Part shown: positions 8,704 through 18,657 of the stretch, piece by piece | Position numbering within the stretch: position 1 is the first letter of the stretch | How the letters are laid out: every line of letters begins with the position of its first letter | DNA from: Chrysochromulina tobinii | Lineage: Eukaryota > Haptophyta > Prymnesiales > Chrysochromulinaceae | Reading direction: 5' to 3' | DNA length: 25,159 bases | NCBI GenBank assembly: GCA_001275005.1 | Contig: JWZX01001775.1 | Span: 1 to 25,159, forward strand | Notes under the pieces: generated by a model | What the model saw: the letters and a program-made list of their open reading frames with translations, nothing else | Database searches by the model: none | Told to the model about the DNA's origin: nothing | Translations under genes and position numbers: made by a program

Positions 8704-9656
8704 AGTACGTACCGGTAATAAAGGGAAGTCCACAAAAAGTCCCCCCGAAACGCGTCGTATCGGGCGTTTCGTGCTAATCGCAGAAAATGTAGTGGACACC
8801 GCCTACCGTGGGCGGGAGCGGCGGATCGTGACCTGAGTAAATGTACACACTGCTGCTGCCCCGCTGCTGCTGACCACGCTGCTGCTTAAGCTGCTGCCAG
8901 CACACGCCGCCTCGCCGCGACATCCCCTCCACTCTTGCCCAAACCTCCCTTGCTGGTGCCTCCCACACCTTCAAGCCAATCAACCTAGCAACAACGCAAA
9001 CGACCACGCCGGCCGCTGCCTCGCCTGCCACTGCCACGCCTGCCACGGCCACGCGCCCACGCCCGCCGCTGCCACGCCCGCCACTACCCGTCGCTGCCCG
9101 CCGCTGCCACCGCCCACCGCTGCCACCGCCCGCCTCGCCGCTGCCCGCCGCGGCCACACCCGCCAGTACCCGCCGCCGCCCGCCGCTGCCACCACCCGCC
9201 GCTGCCACTGCCGCACATCCACCCGCCGCACATCCGCCCGCTCTGCCAGAGCCAGCCACGCCCGCGACCGCACGTCAAACCCTCTCCCAAAGGGTACCCC
9301 AAAGGGGGGGGGAGGGGGATCGCCCCCTCAATAGGGTGGCATCCACGACGTCCGACAGCACCATAGGCAAAGGAGACGAAACCTCCCAACCCACACCCCG
9401 TCGGGAAAGCGGGGTTCGAGGTGTGGGTGTTCTTACTAAGTTAATTTCTAAGGCGTAACCGTAAGGGGGGTCTAGTTAGTGTGCACCACTGCAGACTGTA
9501 CTGTACAGTAGTACACACGCCCATCACGTTCGGGTCACCATGTTGAGGCCCTAGGGTGCGTAATGGTATGGTCCGGCCGCCAAAAGCAAACTTTCCTAGG
9601 TAAGTTCCAGAGCCAAGCTCCTCAACGCTCAAGCGGACTCCCTCCACCTGCTGCAC
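8704..9656. other. Intergenic region with GC-rich minisatellite
   Basis: No gene is recognised. Bases about 9000-9230 are built from variants of CCGCTGCCAC and CCGCCACTGCC-like units and give only low-complexity translations. A long G-run lies near 9304-9320, and a perfect 12-bp palindrome TACTGTACAGTA at 9499-9510. The left part should hold the upstream region of the gene starting at 8703, and the right part the 3' flank of the gene ending at 9657. Confidence 0.6.
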
Positions 9657-12600
9657 CTAGGCCTCAAATTTGTCAGACAACTTGGCTAAACTTGGCGAGC
9701 TCTTCCTGTGTACATTTGTTCTGGAACGAGTATTCGCGTATTCGCGTATTCGAGCATTCTTGTATTCGCGACGTAGGGGCTGGTATCCTTCATCGACCGC
9801 GAGATGCGCGCAAGCGCTTGCACCTTCAATGGCTGTCGCCCTCTCGGCCGCCACCTTCTCGGCCGCTGCCTTGTCGACAGCCGCCTTCTCGGCCGCCGCC
9901 TTCTCGGCCGCTGCCTTGTCGACAGCCGCCTTCACGGCCGCCGCCTTCTCGGCCGCCGCCTTCTCGGCCGCCGCCTTGTCGACAGCCGCCTTCTCAGCCT
10001 TCTCGGCCGCTGCCTTAGTTGCCGCCTTAGCCGCCGCCTTCTTGTCGGCAACCGCTTTGGCCTCCGCCTCGGCCGCCGCCTTCTCGGCCGCTGCTTTCTC
10101 GGCCGCCGCCTTCTCGGCCGCCGCCTTCTCGGCCGCCGCCTTCTCGGCCGCCGCCCTGGGAATGGGGGTTTCTGGCGCGAGTTTGCCGCCGGTCGGATCC
10201 GAAGCGGCGTCCGAAGCAAACAATGTTGTGAAGAAGGTCACAATGCCTCTCTCAAAATGCTCGCGCAGGTCTCGCACGGGGGCGGCTTCGGGATTGGGGG
10301 CCTTCGGTGCGTCTGTCGGTTTGGGCACGGCATGCATAGTGTGCGTCGTCTTGGACTCGTGGAGGGTGGGCATCGGCTCCTCGTGGGAGGTGAGGCGCTG
10401 CAGCAACTTGAGGTCTCGCGACCTGCGCGCCTCGCCCAGCTCTTTGGTGCGTTGTATGCGTGCGCGCACGAGGTCCTCAGTCCTGGGCTTCAGGTGCTTG
10501 GCACGTTTCTGGTCAACCTCGACCGAGATCAAGTCCTCAAAGTCTAAGAGCAGCTGGACGACACCCTTCCTGTCGCCCCCAGAGGTGAAACAGATCCGCT
10601 TCGAGCGCAGGTTCTTCTTGCACTGGCGGAGGAGGTGCTCCGGCGACTGCGCGACCACCATCACAATCGGGGCGCCGATCACGTCGATGTTGATTAACTT
10701 CGGACTGCTTGCCTCCGCCTGCGCGATGAGAGGCGGAAGCGCCTTTTTCCGCCGCTTGAGCTGCCTGAGGTGCGCGAGGACAATCGAGGCGGCGGACGTC
10801 TCAAAGGTCGGCCACCCGCGCGAGCCGTACGGCCGCAAGTTGTACATTGGGTACACCTTGCGGTCATTGCGACGAAGCGGGTAGCCGCGCTCGTTCAGCG
10901 AGCGTGCGGCGCGTGCCGCCGTCTCGCCATCGACACGCACCACTACCTCACCACCCCACGACCCTTTCTCACAGGCCAGCACGCCGTCGCCCAGCTCCTT
11001 CCGCAGCACTTTTTGCAGCTCCTCAAGGGACAGCTCCAGCACCTCCTGCAGCTCCTCGAGCGACTTGCCGCCCAAATCTATCTGCAGCACCTCCTGCAGC
11101 TCCTTCCGCAGCCCCTCGAGCGACTTGCCGCCCAGATCTATCTGCCGCGCCTTCTGCAACTCCTCGAATGACTTCTCCAGCTCCTGCAGCTTCTGCAGCT
11201 TCTGCAGCTTCTGCAGCTTCTGCAGCTTCAAGATGAAGACGGTTCCCGTGCGCTCGGAGACGAGCTCGCTCGGCGCGCCGTCGTGACCGAGCTTGCCAGG
11301 CGGGTCCGTGAGCTGCAGCACACAGGTGCCTGTGGCGGACGCGTAGAGGCTGCCCATGACAGAGAGGCCGCGCTTGAACTTGAGCTCATTCTCGAAGACG
11401 TGCTCGCCCATCAGCTGTGGCTCCTTGCCGCCGCACATGTCCACGAGCTTGGGATTATGCTGTGCCTTCTCGGCGTCGCCCTCCTTGCGGAAGCGCACGT
11501 AGCCTTCGGCAGACGCTCCCTTGTCGAAGCGGTACGCGCCGGTGACGTAACGCCCGTGGAAGAGCACCCTTACGTGGTCGCGCGAGCTCAGGCCGAGGCT
11601 CTTAAAGTCCGCAATGGAGGCCAGCTCCCACTTGTTTTCCTCGCACAGGGTGACGAGCTTGTCGACGCAAACCTTGGCCTCGTCCTCCGTGGCGACGCGC
11701 TCCAACTCAAACTTGAGCACAGTGAGCTTTCCCTGGTCCGCTTCGGCGCCGAAGCGCAGCGGGACCGCCCCCGGGGCGTACCGCGATGGCCATGCAAAGA
11801 TCTGCGGGAGGCACGCAAAGTCCACGAAGAGACCGCGGTCGCCGTCTCCGCCCCTTACACCCTTCACGTTCAAGTAGCCACGCATCTTTTCGAGCGTGCG
11901 GCCCTCGGGGTCGGGCATGAAAACCATGCGCCAGCAGTAGGTGACGACCTTAACTCCGCGGCGCTGTTTATTGCTCGAAAAGAGGTCCACGGCGCGCTGA
12001 GGCGACAGGAAGGCTTCGGGCGGCATGTCCTGGCAGCGCGGCAGAAAGTGCTTTCCCATGACAATTTCGATGTCATCGGCCCCAAGCGTTGCCAGACTCT
12101 CCTTAACCTCCACGGCCTTGCGGCGCAGACTGGCTGCGGTGAGCGGGGCGACCTCATCAAACGTGCTCAGGTGGAAGGTGACGGTAACTGTCTCCGCCAG
12201 GGCATCCGCCTCCGGAGGAGAGGAAGGCGTCCACCACCACCTCCACCGCAGCCGCACTGGCGAGGCTGCCGAGGCCGTCTCCACCGTGATGCAGATGGAC
12301 GAGGTCCCGCAGCGCTTCGCCAGCCGCCGAATCAGCACGCTCGTCGGCTCGTTGGAAGCGAGGCGTGCCACCACCTTGGTGACGCGCGGCAGATTCTTAT
12401 CCGAGCGATCGGAATCCAGCAGCCAGGCACAGTCGATGAGGCGCACTGCGCCGTCGCGGAGGGCGGCCTCAATCGGAGCGTCAATATATGGAAGGAATGG
12501 AGGCACCCAGTTCCGGAATAACTGGCGTTCACACTCCATGTTGAAGCCGGCAACCAGCACCGCAACGAGCACGGAGGCGCCGAGCAGCGCGCCAAGGCCC

Positions 12601-13396
12601 TGCTCGAACACCAGCCGCATGGACCTGTCCTGCACCGTGCCACTGTCCTGCACTGGGCTATACACGTAGGCGGCCAGGATGATGACCAGGATGTCGACCG
12701 CGTAGAGGAAGGTCTCGAGCCAATGCTGCTGACGCATCGCGTACGGCTGACGCCGGGCCTGCAGCCGCCAGAAGCCGCCGAGGACGGCGATCACGAGCGC
12801 GGCAAAGACGAAGCGTGCGGTCCAGTGGTCCCAGTACGGCAAGAACAACATCACGCAGTCCATGGCGAAGTACACGAGGAAGAGGAGCCCCTGCCGCGCC
12901 CAAACGACGAGCTGCCACTGCGAGCGGAGCGGCCACCACCACGCGCTCATCGACGTCGTGTTTGTGTCGGTCGGCGGCGACGGCGGCGTCCAAGCGGTGC
13001 ACTTGAGCTGCGGCTGCTCAGCCCAACCAGAGCCCGTCCATGCCCTCCATGTCTCAGCGCTCACATCGGGCGAAGCTGCAGATGTGTCTTGTAGGTCCAG
13101 GAGGCCCTCCTTCTTCTTACCAAGTGATGACTCAAACTGCCCCATCCAGGTATCTCCATCGAATGCAATCCAGCGAGTTGCATCGCTCGTGTGCTGATAC
13201 GCAGGCCGGCCGTTCACAAGCTTGTTGTGGACAAGACAGAAAGTGCCGATGTATTGGGCCGCTTCGCCAGTCAGTGAGCCGCCCTCGAGCTTGAGTCCAG
13301 GCGGTGGCGGGACGTCGTCGCTATCGTACCGCTCGGTCAGGTAGCGCACCGCCTCCGCCGCGCGGCGCGCCTCTTTCTGCAAGGGCACCGCCTTCT

Positions 13397-13434
<38 letters not shown>

Positions 13435-16409
13435 TCCGCAGCCCGAGTCACATCCCGAGTCACATCGTGGGGGTAGAGCCATCCGCTCACCTCCCCATTG
13501 TCATAGGTGACCTTGTATGAGTTACTAGTCCCGTCGTCGGAAGTGATCTTGCCTCGCCTGCCATTAATCATGACGTATTCACCCATCCCGATGCGGCCGG
13601 TGGCCGCTGAAGCTGCCTCAGCCGCTGCCGCTTTCGCTGTCGCTGCAGTCGCTTTCTCCTCCGTCTTCCGGGCCTCGCGCAGCAGCCGGTGGAAGCGCCA
13701 GAGCAGGAAGAGCCAGAAGAGCCAGAGGAGCGACGCCACGAGGCGGGCGATGATCAGCCGAGTCTGGTCCTCGTCGTAGCGCATGTAGAGGGTCACGCTC
13801 TTACTGAGGCCAAAAGTGAAGAGAAAGCTGAAGAGCATGCTCAGAAAGTTATCGGCCTCGGCGGCGGCGGCTTCGGCCTTGGCTGCGTCGGCGGCGGCCT
13901 TCGCCTTGGCTGCGACGGCGGCGGCCTTCGCCTTGGCTGCGTCGGCGGCGGCATCGTCGGCCTCGGCGGCGGCGGCTTCGGCCTTGACGGCAGCGGCCTT
14001 CGCCCTGGCAGCGTCCTTGGCGGCATCGGCGAAGGCGACCTTTCGTGCCTCTTCTCGCTTCGCAGCCTTCTCGATTCGCAGCCGGCGCCACGCTGTGACG
14101 AGCCAGGCGCCCACGAGCGGCAGCAGCACGACGGCGGTCTCCACGTAGCTCAGCAGCGCCTTGAGCACCGGGTCGGCCAGGATGCACGGCACCGGGATGT
14201 AGCTCATGAACGGCAGGTTGATGCTCGCGAGGATCTGCTGGATGATGAGCGGCCAGCCAAGCTGCAAGCTGCCGATGATGGTGAGCGTCTGCAGGTGGCC
14301 CCAGAGGATCATGATCGAGGCGAAGTGGGTCTTGGCGTGCTCCGGGTACTTGCGCATGAAGTACCTGAAACTGCCCACGAGCAGCACAAGGAGCAGCACG
14401 ATGCCCGCCATGCCGCAGGCGATGCCGAAGATCTCGAGCGGCGTCGGGCAGCGCACGCATCCGAAGCTGTCGAGCTTCACCTCGTAGCGCTGGCCCTGGC
14501 GGTTGAAGGCGCTGCAGCCAATCGGCGGCACGCCCGAGCACTGCTCCGCGCCGAGCGTCGCGCAGCGCTGCCGAATCCGGCGGATCGCGACGGCGGACTC
14601 GGCGGCCGTCGGATCGTCCAAGGCGTTGTTGGCGAGGCGCAGCGGCGCCATAAAGTCGAGGCGGTCGAGGAGCCACTCGGGCACGGGGCCGGAGACGCCG
14701 CCCTCGTCGTCCCACGAGCGCGTCTGCGTCAGGTCGAGGTAGGTGAGGCGCTGCAAGCAGGCGAAGCCGGAGGGAAGGCTGCCCGTAAGCGAGTTGCCCG
14801 AGAGGTCGAGGTGCTGCAGAAAGGGCAGCTCGCAGAGCACGCCGTCGAGGGAGCCGATCAGGTTGTTGGACGGCAGCAGCACCTTGACGACGACGCAGGG
14901 TTCAATCCAGCCGGATCCAATCCAGGTCGAGTGGCAGGCGGCGCTGCCCTGCGTCATGAGCACGCCGGCGGCAAAGCCACCGGCGAAGCCAAGGTCGGCG
15001 GTGCACTCGTCGTCCCCGCGCAGGACCGGCCGCGACTGGGGGCAACAGTGCACGCCAAACCAGCCGTCGACGCACGGCTCGCCGGAGAGCCACTTGGAGT
15101 TGTTGCGCCACGCGCCGCCGCCCATGGCCTCGTAGAGGAGCGCGAGCGCACGCACCGGCGGTGAAGGCGGTGACGACCGAGGGCCGCAGTCCACGCAGTC
15201 GGTGCCGAGGCTGCAGGCAGTATACTGGGCTCCGGGTCCGCCGTCGTTGCAGTAGCCATCCGAGGCCCAGTAACACGTGTTTGAGCAGTTTTGTCCCACC
15301 GTCCAGAGGGGGATTGGAGGGGGTGGCGGCGACGTCGGTGGTGAGAGGCACGGGATGTGCAGATTGAATGGATAGGTCCACGTCTTGCCTTTGTCAGTGC
15401 TCACCTCAACAGCCGCATTTTCCATGGCTCCCGTGAAGCTGCAGGTCAGAGTCTCGGCGTCACGTGAGAGTGACCATGTCCATGCACTTCTGTACCTCGA
15501 TCCGTCGTGTGCCCGGCAGCGGATGTCGATGGGACTGTTGGCATCGTTGAGAAAGAAGCCACCGCCATGCACGTAGAGGTTCGAGCTGAACTCGCACGTT
15601 GAGGAGTCGCGACAGACATAGTCGATACTCGTGCAGCCAGCCTCCACCATACTAAAGACGGCAGCGGTGAGGTCAGACACCGACGTGGTATCCGATCCTT
15701 TGAGGAAGACGTGCCTCGGAACCGAGCTCATGTTCCGGGCAAGTTCCGCCCCCAAAGCAACCTGAGACTGTGCGAACTGCCAAACGGACACACGCACGCC
15801 CGCAGCCTTGAGATTGTCGATCTTCTCCTGCCAGAGATGACCGCCGAGCGCGAGCGTGCCGACCACGATCACGATTCGTTTATCCACGCCCGCCCGGGCC
15901 CCATTGTTGAACCAACCCAGCGCCGTGTCGAGTGCGCCCGGCAGATTTCCCGTTTCAAGTGATGGTGGCCGCGATGCGATTGCGCTCAACAACGCAGCGC
16001 GGTTGGACGTTAGCGTCTGAAGTTGATTCGTCTGCGTAGAGTACGTGATAAGGCCGATGCGAGGCGTTCCTGCTGATGAGGCATTGAATTCATACGCGTC
16101 GACAAAATTTATCATGAGCATCGACAAGGCGTCGTGTTGGGCCGCAGACCCACTGGTTGACTGCACGAGTAGCACTGTATCTGTGTACGCCCGGCACTTG
16201 ATAGACGACGGCCTGCCAGCGTCACAGTTCTCTCCTGGTATGGCAGCGGCTCGTCGGCGATCGCCCAACGAGGGTGGACTGAGAAACCGAGCTGCTGGCG
16301 CATCGTGCACCCATGTCGTTGGCTTCACCTCTGCATTTGACTGTCCCCGCACCCCGAGCGTGCTTGTAAACAGCAGCACAACAGCGTAGCAGAGAGGGAA
16401 AGCATTCAT
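9657..16409 (-). CDS. Giant vWA-LRR transmembrane receptor-like protein
   Basis: This is one uninterrupted 2250-codon frame. I chose the Met at 16409 because a signal peptide (MNAFPLCYAVVLLFTSTLGV) follows at once; an in-frame Met at 16520 would add 37 residues. Residues 76-258 are vWA-like. Residues 369-410 form a Cys-rich module (NCSNTCYWASDGYCNDGG...DCVDCG). Residues 417-600 are plant-type LRRs with a capping segment (LYEAMGGGAWRNNSKW; LQHLDLSGNSLTGSLPSGF). Hydrophobic segments lie near 656-681, 698-735, 750-774, 854-870, 884-905, 1165-1190, 1198-1213, 1230-1250 and 1270-1288. Ala-rich helices occupy 780-852. A Tudor/SH3-like module (GKITSDDGTSNSYKVTYDNG) is at 939-985. Residues about 1408-1540 contain VVTYCWRM...PDPEGRTL...GLFVDFACLPQ, completed at 1678-1705 (FKRGLSVMGSLYASATGTCV). 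This domain class I know only as uncharacterised in protist proteins; the TYCW/PDP/DF.LPQ pattern is HET-like. A coiled coil spans 1724-1808 and an AAAEK-repeat tail about 2085-2210. A surface sensing role is inference. Confidence 0.82.
9835..10155. repeat. 15-bp coding minisatellite (Ala/Glu/Lys tail)
   Basis: Tandem variants of GGCCGCCGCCTTCTC encode AEKAA-type repeats near the C terminus of the giant receptor. The predicted product is a long charged helix. Unit number is likely variable between alleles. Confidence 0.85.
11177..11232. repeat. 9-bp CTGCAGCTT coding repeat (coiled coil)
   Basis: Six or so copies of CTGCAGCTT encode LQK units in the coiled-coil part of the giant receptor. Just beside it, two related segments (about 11050-11110 and 11110-11165) encode the repeated QIDLGGKSLE blocks. 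Confidence 0.85.
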
Positions 16410-16663
16410 AACCGCAGGAGCGCTCACAGCACCCGCCGCTCGTCGCTTCCTGCCAGCGACGAGGAGCGAGGTGCGTTGTGAACCGTCGCGGCCCGCCGCG
16501 TCCGTTCGGAGCACGCCCATGGACGATGACGCCTAACAAGAGGGGGCCGGCAGTGGGAACCCTTTCAGGGCCGGCCGCGCGTTAACCCTGGAAGTGCGAG
16601 CCGAAGGCTCGCGAGCGCTCGCGACGCGGTTTTCGAGTGCTGCTGCTGCTGCTGCTGTGAAAC

Positions 16664-16782
16664 TGATCGTGTATGGCTGTGATAATAGGGGGTCCAGGGG
16701 TCCCCGAGCTAGTATTAACCGCATCCGTACGTACGCCGGTCCGGTGTCTTGGGTGTCGAATTCTAAACATTGGCTGTGAAAC
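16664..16782. mobile_element. Possible 109-bp insertion with 10-bp direct repeats
   Basis: GCTGTGAAAC occurs at 16654-16663 and 16773-16782, flanking 109 bp. Removing this segment makes copy A colinear with copy C through the CGCGCGTTGTGT and AGC-repeat parts. That suggests an insertion with a 10-bp target-site duplication. No coding capacity or terminal inverted repeats are seen. Confidence 0.35.
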
Positions 16783-16798
16783 ACACAACGCGCGCGCT

Positions 16799-16816
16799 CT
16801 CCGGACCCCCAAGCAC
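16799..16816 (-). promoter_or_regulatory. Dispersed element, copy A (18-bp core)
   Basis: It shares GTGCTTGGGGGTCCGGAG with copies B and C. Like copy C, it is followed in the direction of transcription by a CGCGCGTTGTGT segment, then (after the putative insertion) by an AGC repeat and a CGAA-containing stretch. It lies about 390 bp before the start of the giant receptor gene. Confidence 0.55.
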
Positions 16817-16945
16817 CAATGGGTAGGTACCACTAGTCGTGCGCCGACAGTTCAGTTCAGTTCAGTTTCTTCGCGGTCCCCCCACGCTCACTCCACCACC
16901 GTCTCTATGCAATCGAGCCAAAACTCAGTAGCAGTTGCCATGCTA

Positions 16946-17121
16946 CTCGATAAGTACACGACCGCGCCGGGGTCGTGATCTGTCAGGTTGGCTCGATAAG
17001 TACACGACCGCGCCGGTGGTCGTGATCTGTCAGGTTGGCTCGATAAGTACACGACCGCGCCGGAGTCGTGATCTGTCAGGTTGGCTCGATAAGTACACGA
17101 CCGCGCCGGGGTCGTGATCTG
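16946..17121. repeat. Four tandem 46/47-bp repeats, each with a hairpin
   Basis: Copies start at 16946, 16992, 17039 and 17085. Each begins CTCGATAAGTACACGACCGC and contains CACGACC-(7 nt)-GGTCGTG or a close variant, a 7-bp inverted repeat. The copies are contiguous without spacers. Confidence 0.9.
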
Positions 17122-17123
17122 CG

Positions 17124-17160
17124 CTCCGGACCCCCAAGCACGAGAGCCACTATCACTATG
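17124..17160 (-). promoter_or_regulatory. 37-bp dispersed element, copy B
   Basis: It is the exact reverse complement of 22658-22694. Its core GTGCTTGGGGGTCCGGAG reads toward the giant receptor gene. It directly abuts the 46-bp tandem array. It could be a promoter element or a mobile-element end; the sequence alone does not decide. Confidence 0.55.
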
Positions 17161-17223
17161 GACGGAGGTGTGGCCGAGCACACAGCCCGTGCTAACACAA
17201 AGAACTCGTGTGAACACAAGCCG

Positions 17224-17994
17224 TTAATCGGCGAATCTTGGGGGAAGAGAGAGCGCCGGACTAGCATCTGCGCCAGTCATTGCCGGCGTGTGCGTGCCGT
17301 TATCAATAAAGTCGATCCAGCCGTGATTCTCGTGCGATGGCGCGTACTCAGTCCGCACGTGCTCGCCGTTGGCAAAAAAGTCGATCGAGCCGTAATTCTC
17401 ATGCGATGCCGCGTACTCACGCCGCACGAATGCACCATGATCGAAAAAGTTGATCCAGCCGTGATTCTCGTGCGATGGCGCGTACTCACGCCGCACGTGC
17501 TCGCCGTGGAAGAAAAAGTCGATCGAGCCGTGATTCTCGTGCGATGGAGCGTACTCACGCCGGACGAACTTTCCGTCATCAGCTTCTTCTGGAGGCGCGG
17601 CGCATGGCGCGGCGGTCGGCTCTCGCAGTGGGCTTTGAGTTGCCTTATTTGACGGCGAGATGGCATCCACCTTGAAGGTGAGGACGGTGCCAGGCGAGAC
17701 TCCCTCGGGCACCTCGAGGCGTACCGTGACGCCGCTGGGAGTCGTAGCCTGCAGCGTGTCGCCTGGAAACATACCCTCAGGCACTATCATCTCAAACCGT
17801 TCATCCTCGCCTGCTGGAGCCGGCAGCCACCCAAGATTCGTCGTGGAGAGCGTGGGGAGCGTGCTTGCCCGCGGCGTTTGGGGTCGTGCATGGAATGGCC
17901 ACAGACGCATGTTGGCTGTCACGATTGAGCGATCGAATCTTGAGAGATTCTGCACGTCAATCCGACAAAGAAACTGAAACAGATGCATGCACAT
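17224..17994 (-). CDS. Uncharacterised protein with four 23-residue HENHG repeats
   Basis: This is a 256-residue frame with no introns needed. Residues 68-109 carry a two-part Pro/Gly motif (VPEGMFPGDTLQATTPSG and VPEGVSPGTVLTFKV), a pattern I have seen in algal predicted proteins but cannot name. Residues 143-234 are four back-to-back 23-residue repeats of the form (F/H)VRREYAPSHENHG(S/W)IDFF..GE; odd and even copies resemble each other most, suggesting that a two-unit block was duplicated. The start is uncertain: Met1 at 17994 and Met30 at 17907 are both possible, and the first 30 residues are not clearly a targeting signal. It is divergent from the gene at 18134, with 139 bp between the starts. 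No function is assigned. Confidence 0.7.
   Translation of the reverse strand: MCMHLFQFLCRIDVQNLSRFDRSIVTANMRLWPFHARPQTPRASTLPTLSTTNLGWLPAPAGEDERFEMIVPEGMFPGDTLQATTPSGVTVRLEVPEGVSPGTVLTFKVDAISPSNKATQSPLREPTAAPCAAPPEEADDGKFVRREYAPSHENHGSIDFFFHGEHVRREYAPSHENHGWINFFDHGAFVRREYAASHENYGSIDFFANGEHVRTEYAPSHENHGWIDFIDNGTHTPAMTGADASPALSLPPRFAD
17293..17568 (-). repeat. 4 x 69-bp coding repeat
   Basis: Exactly 276 bp make up four 69-bp units encoding the HENHG repeats. Nucleotide identity between units is high (for example CGTGATTCTCGTGCGATGG recurs), implying recent expansion. Confidence 0.85.
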
Positions 17995-18133
17995 ACGTTC
18001 TAAACATCTTCCGAACTACGCGACCGTTTCGCGCCGAGCATGGAAGCTTCGTTGACGGAACAGAAACAAGGAAAACCCGGTCTCCTGTCCAAACCCTCTC
18101 TCGTGTGTCGGGATCGCGACGCACGCGAGACTC
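17995..18133. promoter_or_regulatory. 139-bp divergent intergenic region
   Basis: It separates the divergent starts at 17994 (-) and 18134 (+), so it must hold both upstream regions or a shared bidirectional promoter. No TATA-like box stands out. CTCTCGTGTGTCGGGATCGC lies just before the + start. Confidence 0.4.
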
Positions 18134-18424
18134 ATGAAGATCGCTCTCATCCTAGCCTCGCTCCTCGGCGCTACCGGATTTGCGCCGATGCGCACCACCG
18201 TTCTGGCCATGCAGGCTGACCCTGGGGCGACCAGAGACGCATCTCCTCCCAAGGCTCCCAAGAGCGGTTTCACCCTCACGTTGGCTGGCGGTCAGCGGAC
18301 AATGGAGGACGTGCGCAAGGCACAGCGTAAGGCGGCCAAATCCATGGACATCTACGCTAAGACGGCGCCTGAATTGGACCTCAAGCGCACCGAGAGCGGA
18401 TGGAATAAGATGAACCGCAACTGA
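18134..18424 (+). CDS. Small plastid-targeted protein (96 aa), unknown function
   Basis: It starts MKIALILASLLGATGFAPMR: a short signal peptide followed by Phe at the expected cleavage site, then a Ser/Thr/Ala/Met-rich, basic stretch. This is the bipartite signal (ASAFAP-like) that carries proteins into four-membrane plastids of haptophytes and stramenopiles. The mature part (about residues 45-96, beginning SGFTLTLAGG) is short, basic and probably helical, with QRTMEDVRKAQRKAAKSMDI. It ends in a Trp/Lys/Asn-rich tail (ESGWNKMNRN). I do not recognise a family. Plastid location is inference from the presequence. Confidence 0.75.
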   Translation: MKIALILASLLGATGFAPMRTTVLAMQADPGATRDASPPKAPKSGFTLTLAGGQRTMEDVRKAQRKAAKSMDIYAKTAPELDLKRTESGWNKMNRN

Positions 18425-18657
18425 ATGATAGATACGGCGCACGCGGCAGTCTAGTTGGCTTGGAGGCAGGACCAAGGATGTGGCTCTTGCGTCTTTTAAA
18501 CAGTCACGTGTAGGTGAAAGGTAAGAAAATCCATGCGGTTCTCATGGTTTAAGATGCATCAGTGCAACGCACAACCGGCGGCTGAGTCGAGCATCATATC
18601 TTTCCTTTCTCACGCACATTTAAAGCCCGTACACCACGTCAGCAGTTGTACAGCATT
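18425..18657. other. Convergent 3' flanks, no gene
   Basis: These are 233 bp between two converging stop codons. No tRNA, repeat or additional frame is supported. The base composition is less GC-rich than the genes, as expected for untranslated sequence. Confidence 0.6.

Larger units (their letters stand above)
16410..17223. other. Repeat-rich upstream region of the giant receptor gene
   Basis: There is no confident gene here. From right to left (the direction of receptor transcription) it holds a 37-bp dispersed element (17124-17160), a four-copy 46-bp array (16946-17121), a TTCAG repeat (about 16850-16866), a second partial copy of the dispersed element (16799-16816), a possible 109-bp insertion (16664-16772) and a CTG/CAG run (16638-16657). 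The short translations of this area are repeat-derived. Confidence 0.6.

Noticed and set aside
8774-9389. Reverse frames rich in Gly/Ala/Arg upstream of the CNH-VPS9-LRAT gene
   Set aside because: They are translations of a GC-rich minisatellite and match nothing; three overlapping frames are equally open.
11283-15164. Long + strand open frames (412 aa at 11283-12521; 491 aa at 13689-15164)
   Set aside because: They are antisense to the giant receptor gene, low in recognisable motifs and rich in Ala/Arg/Glu; such shadows are expected in GC-rich coding DNA.
16946-17121. CRISPR-like array
   Set aside because: The 46-bp units are contiguous without spacers and lie in a eukaryotic context with no cas-like genes.
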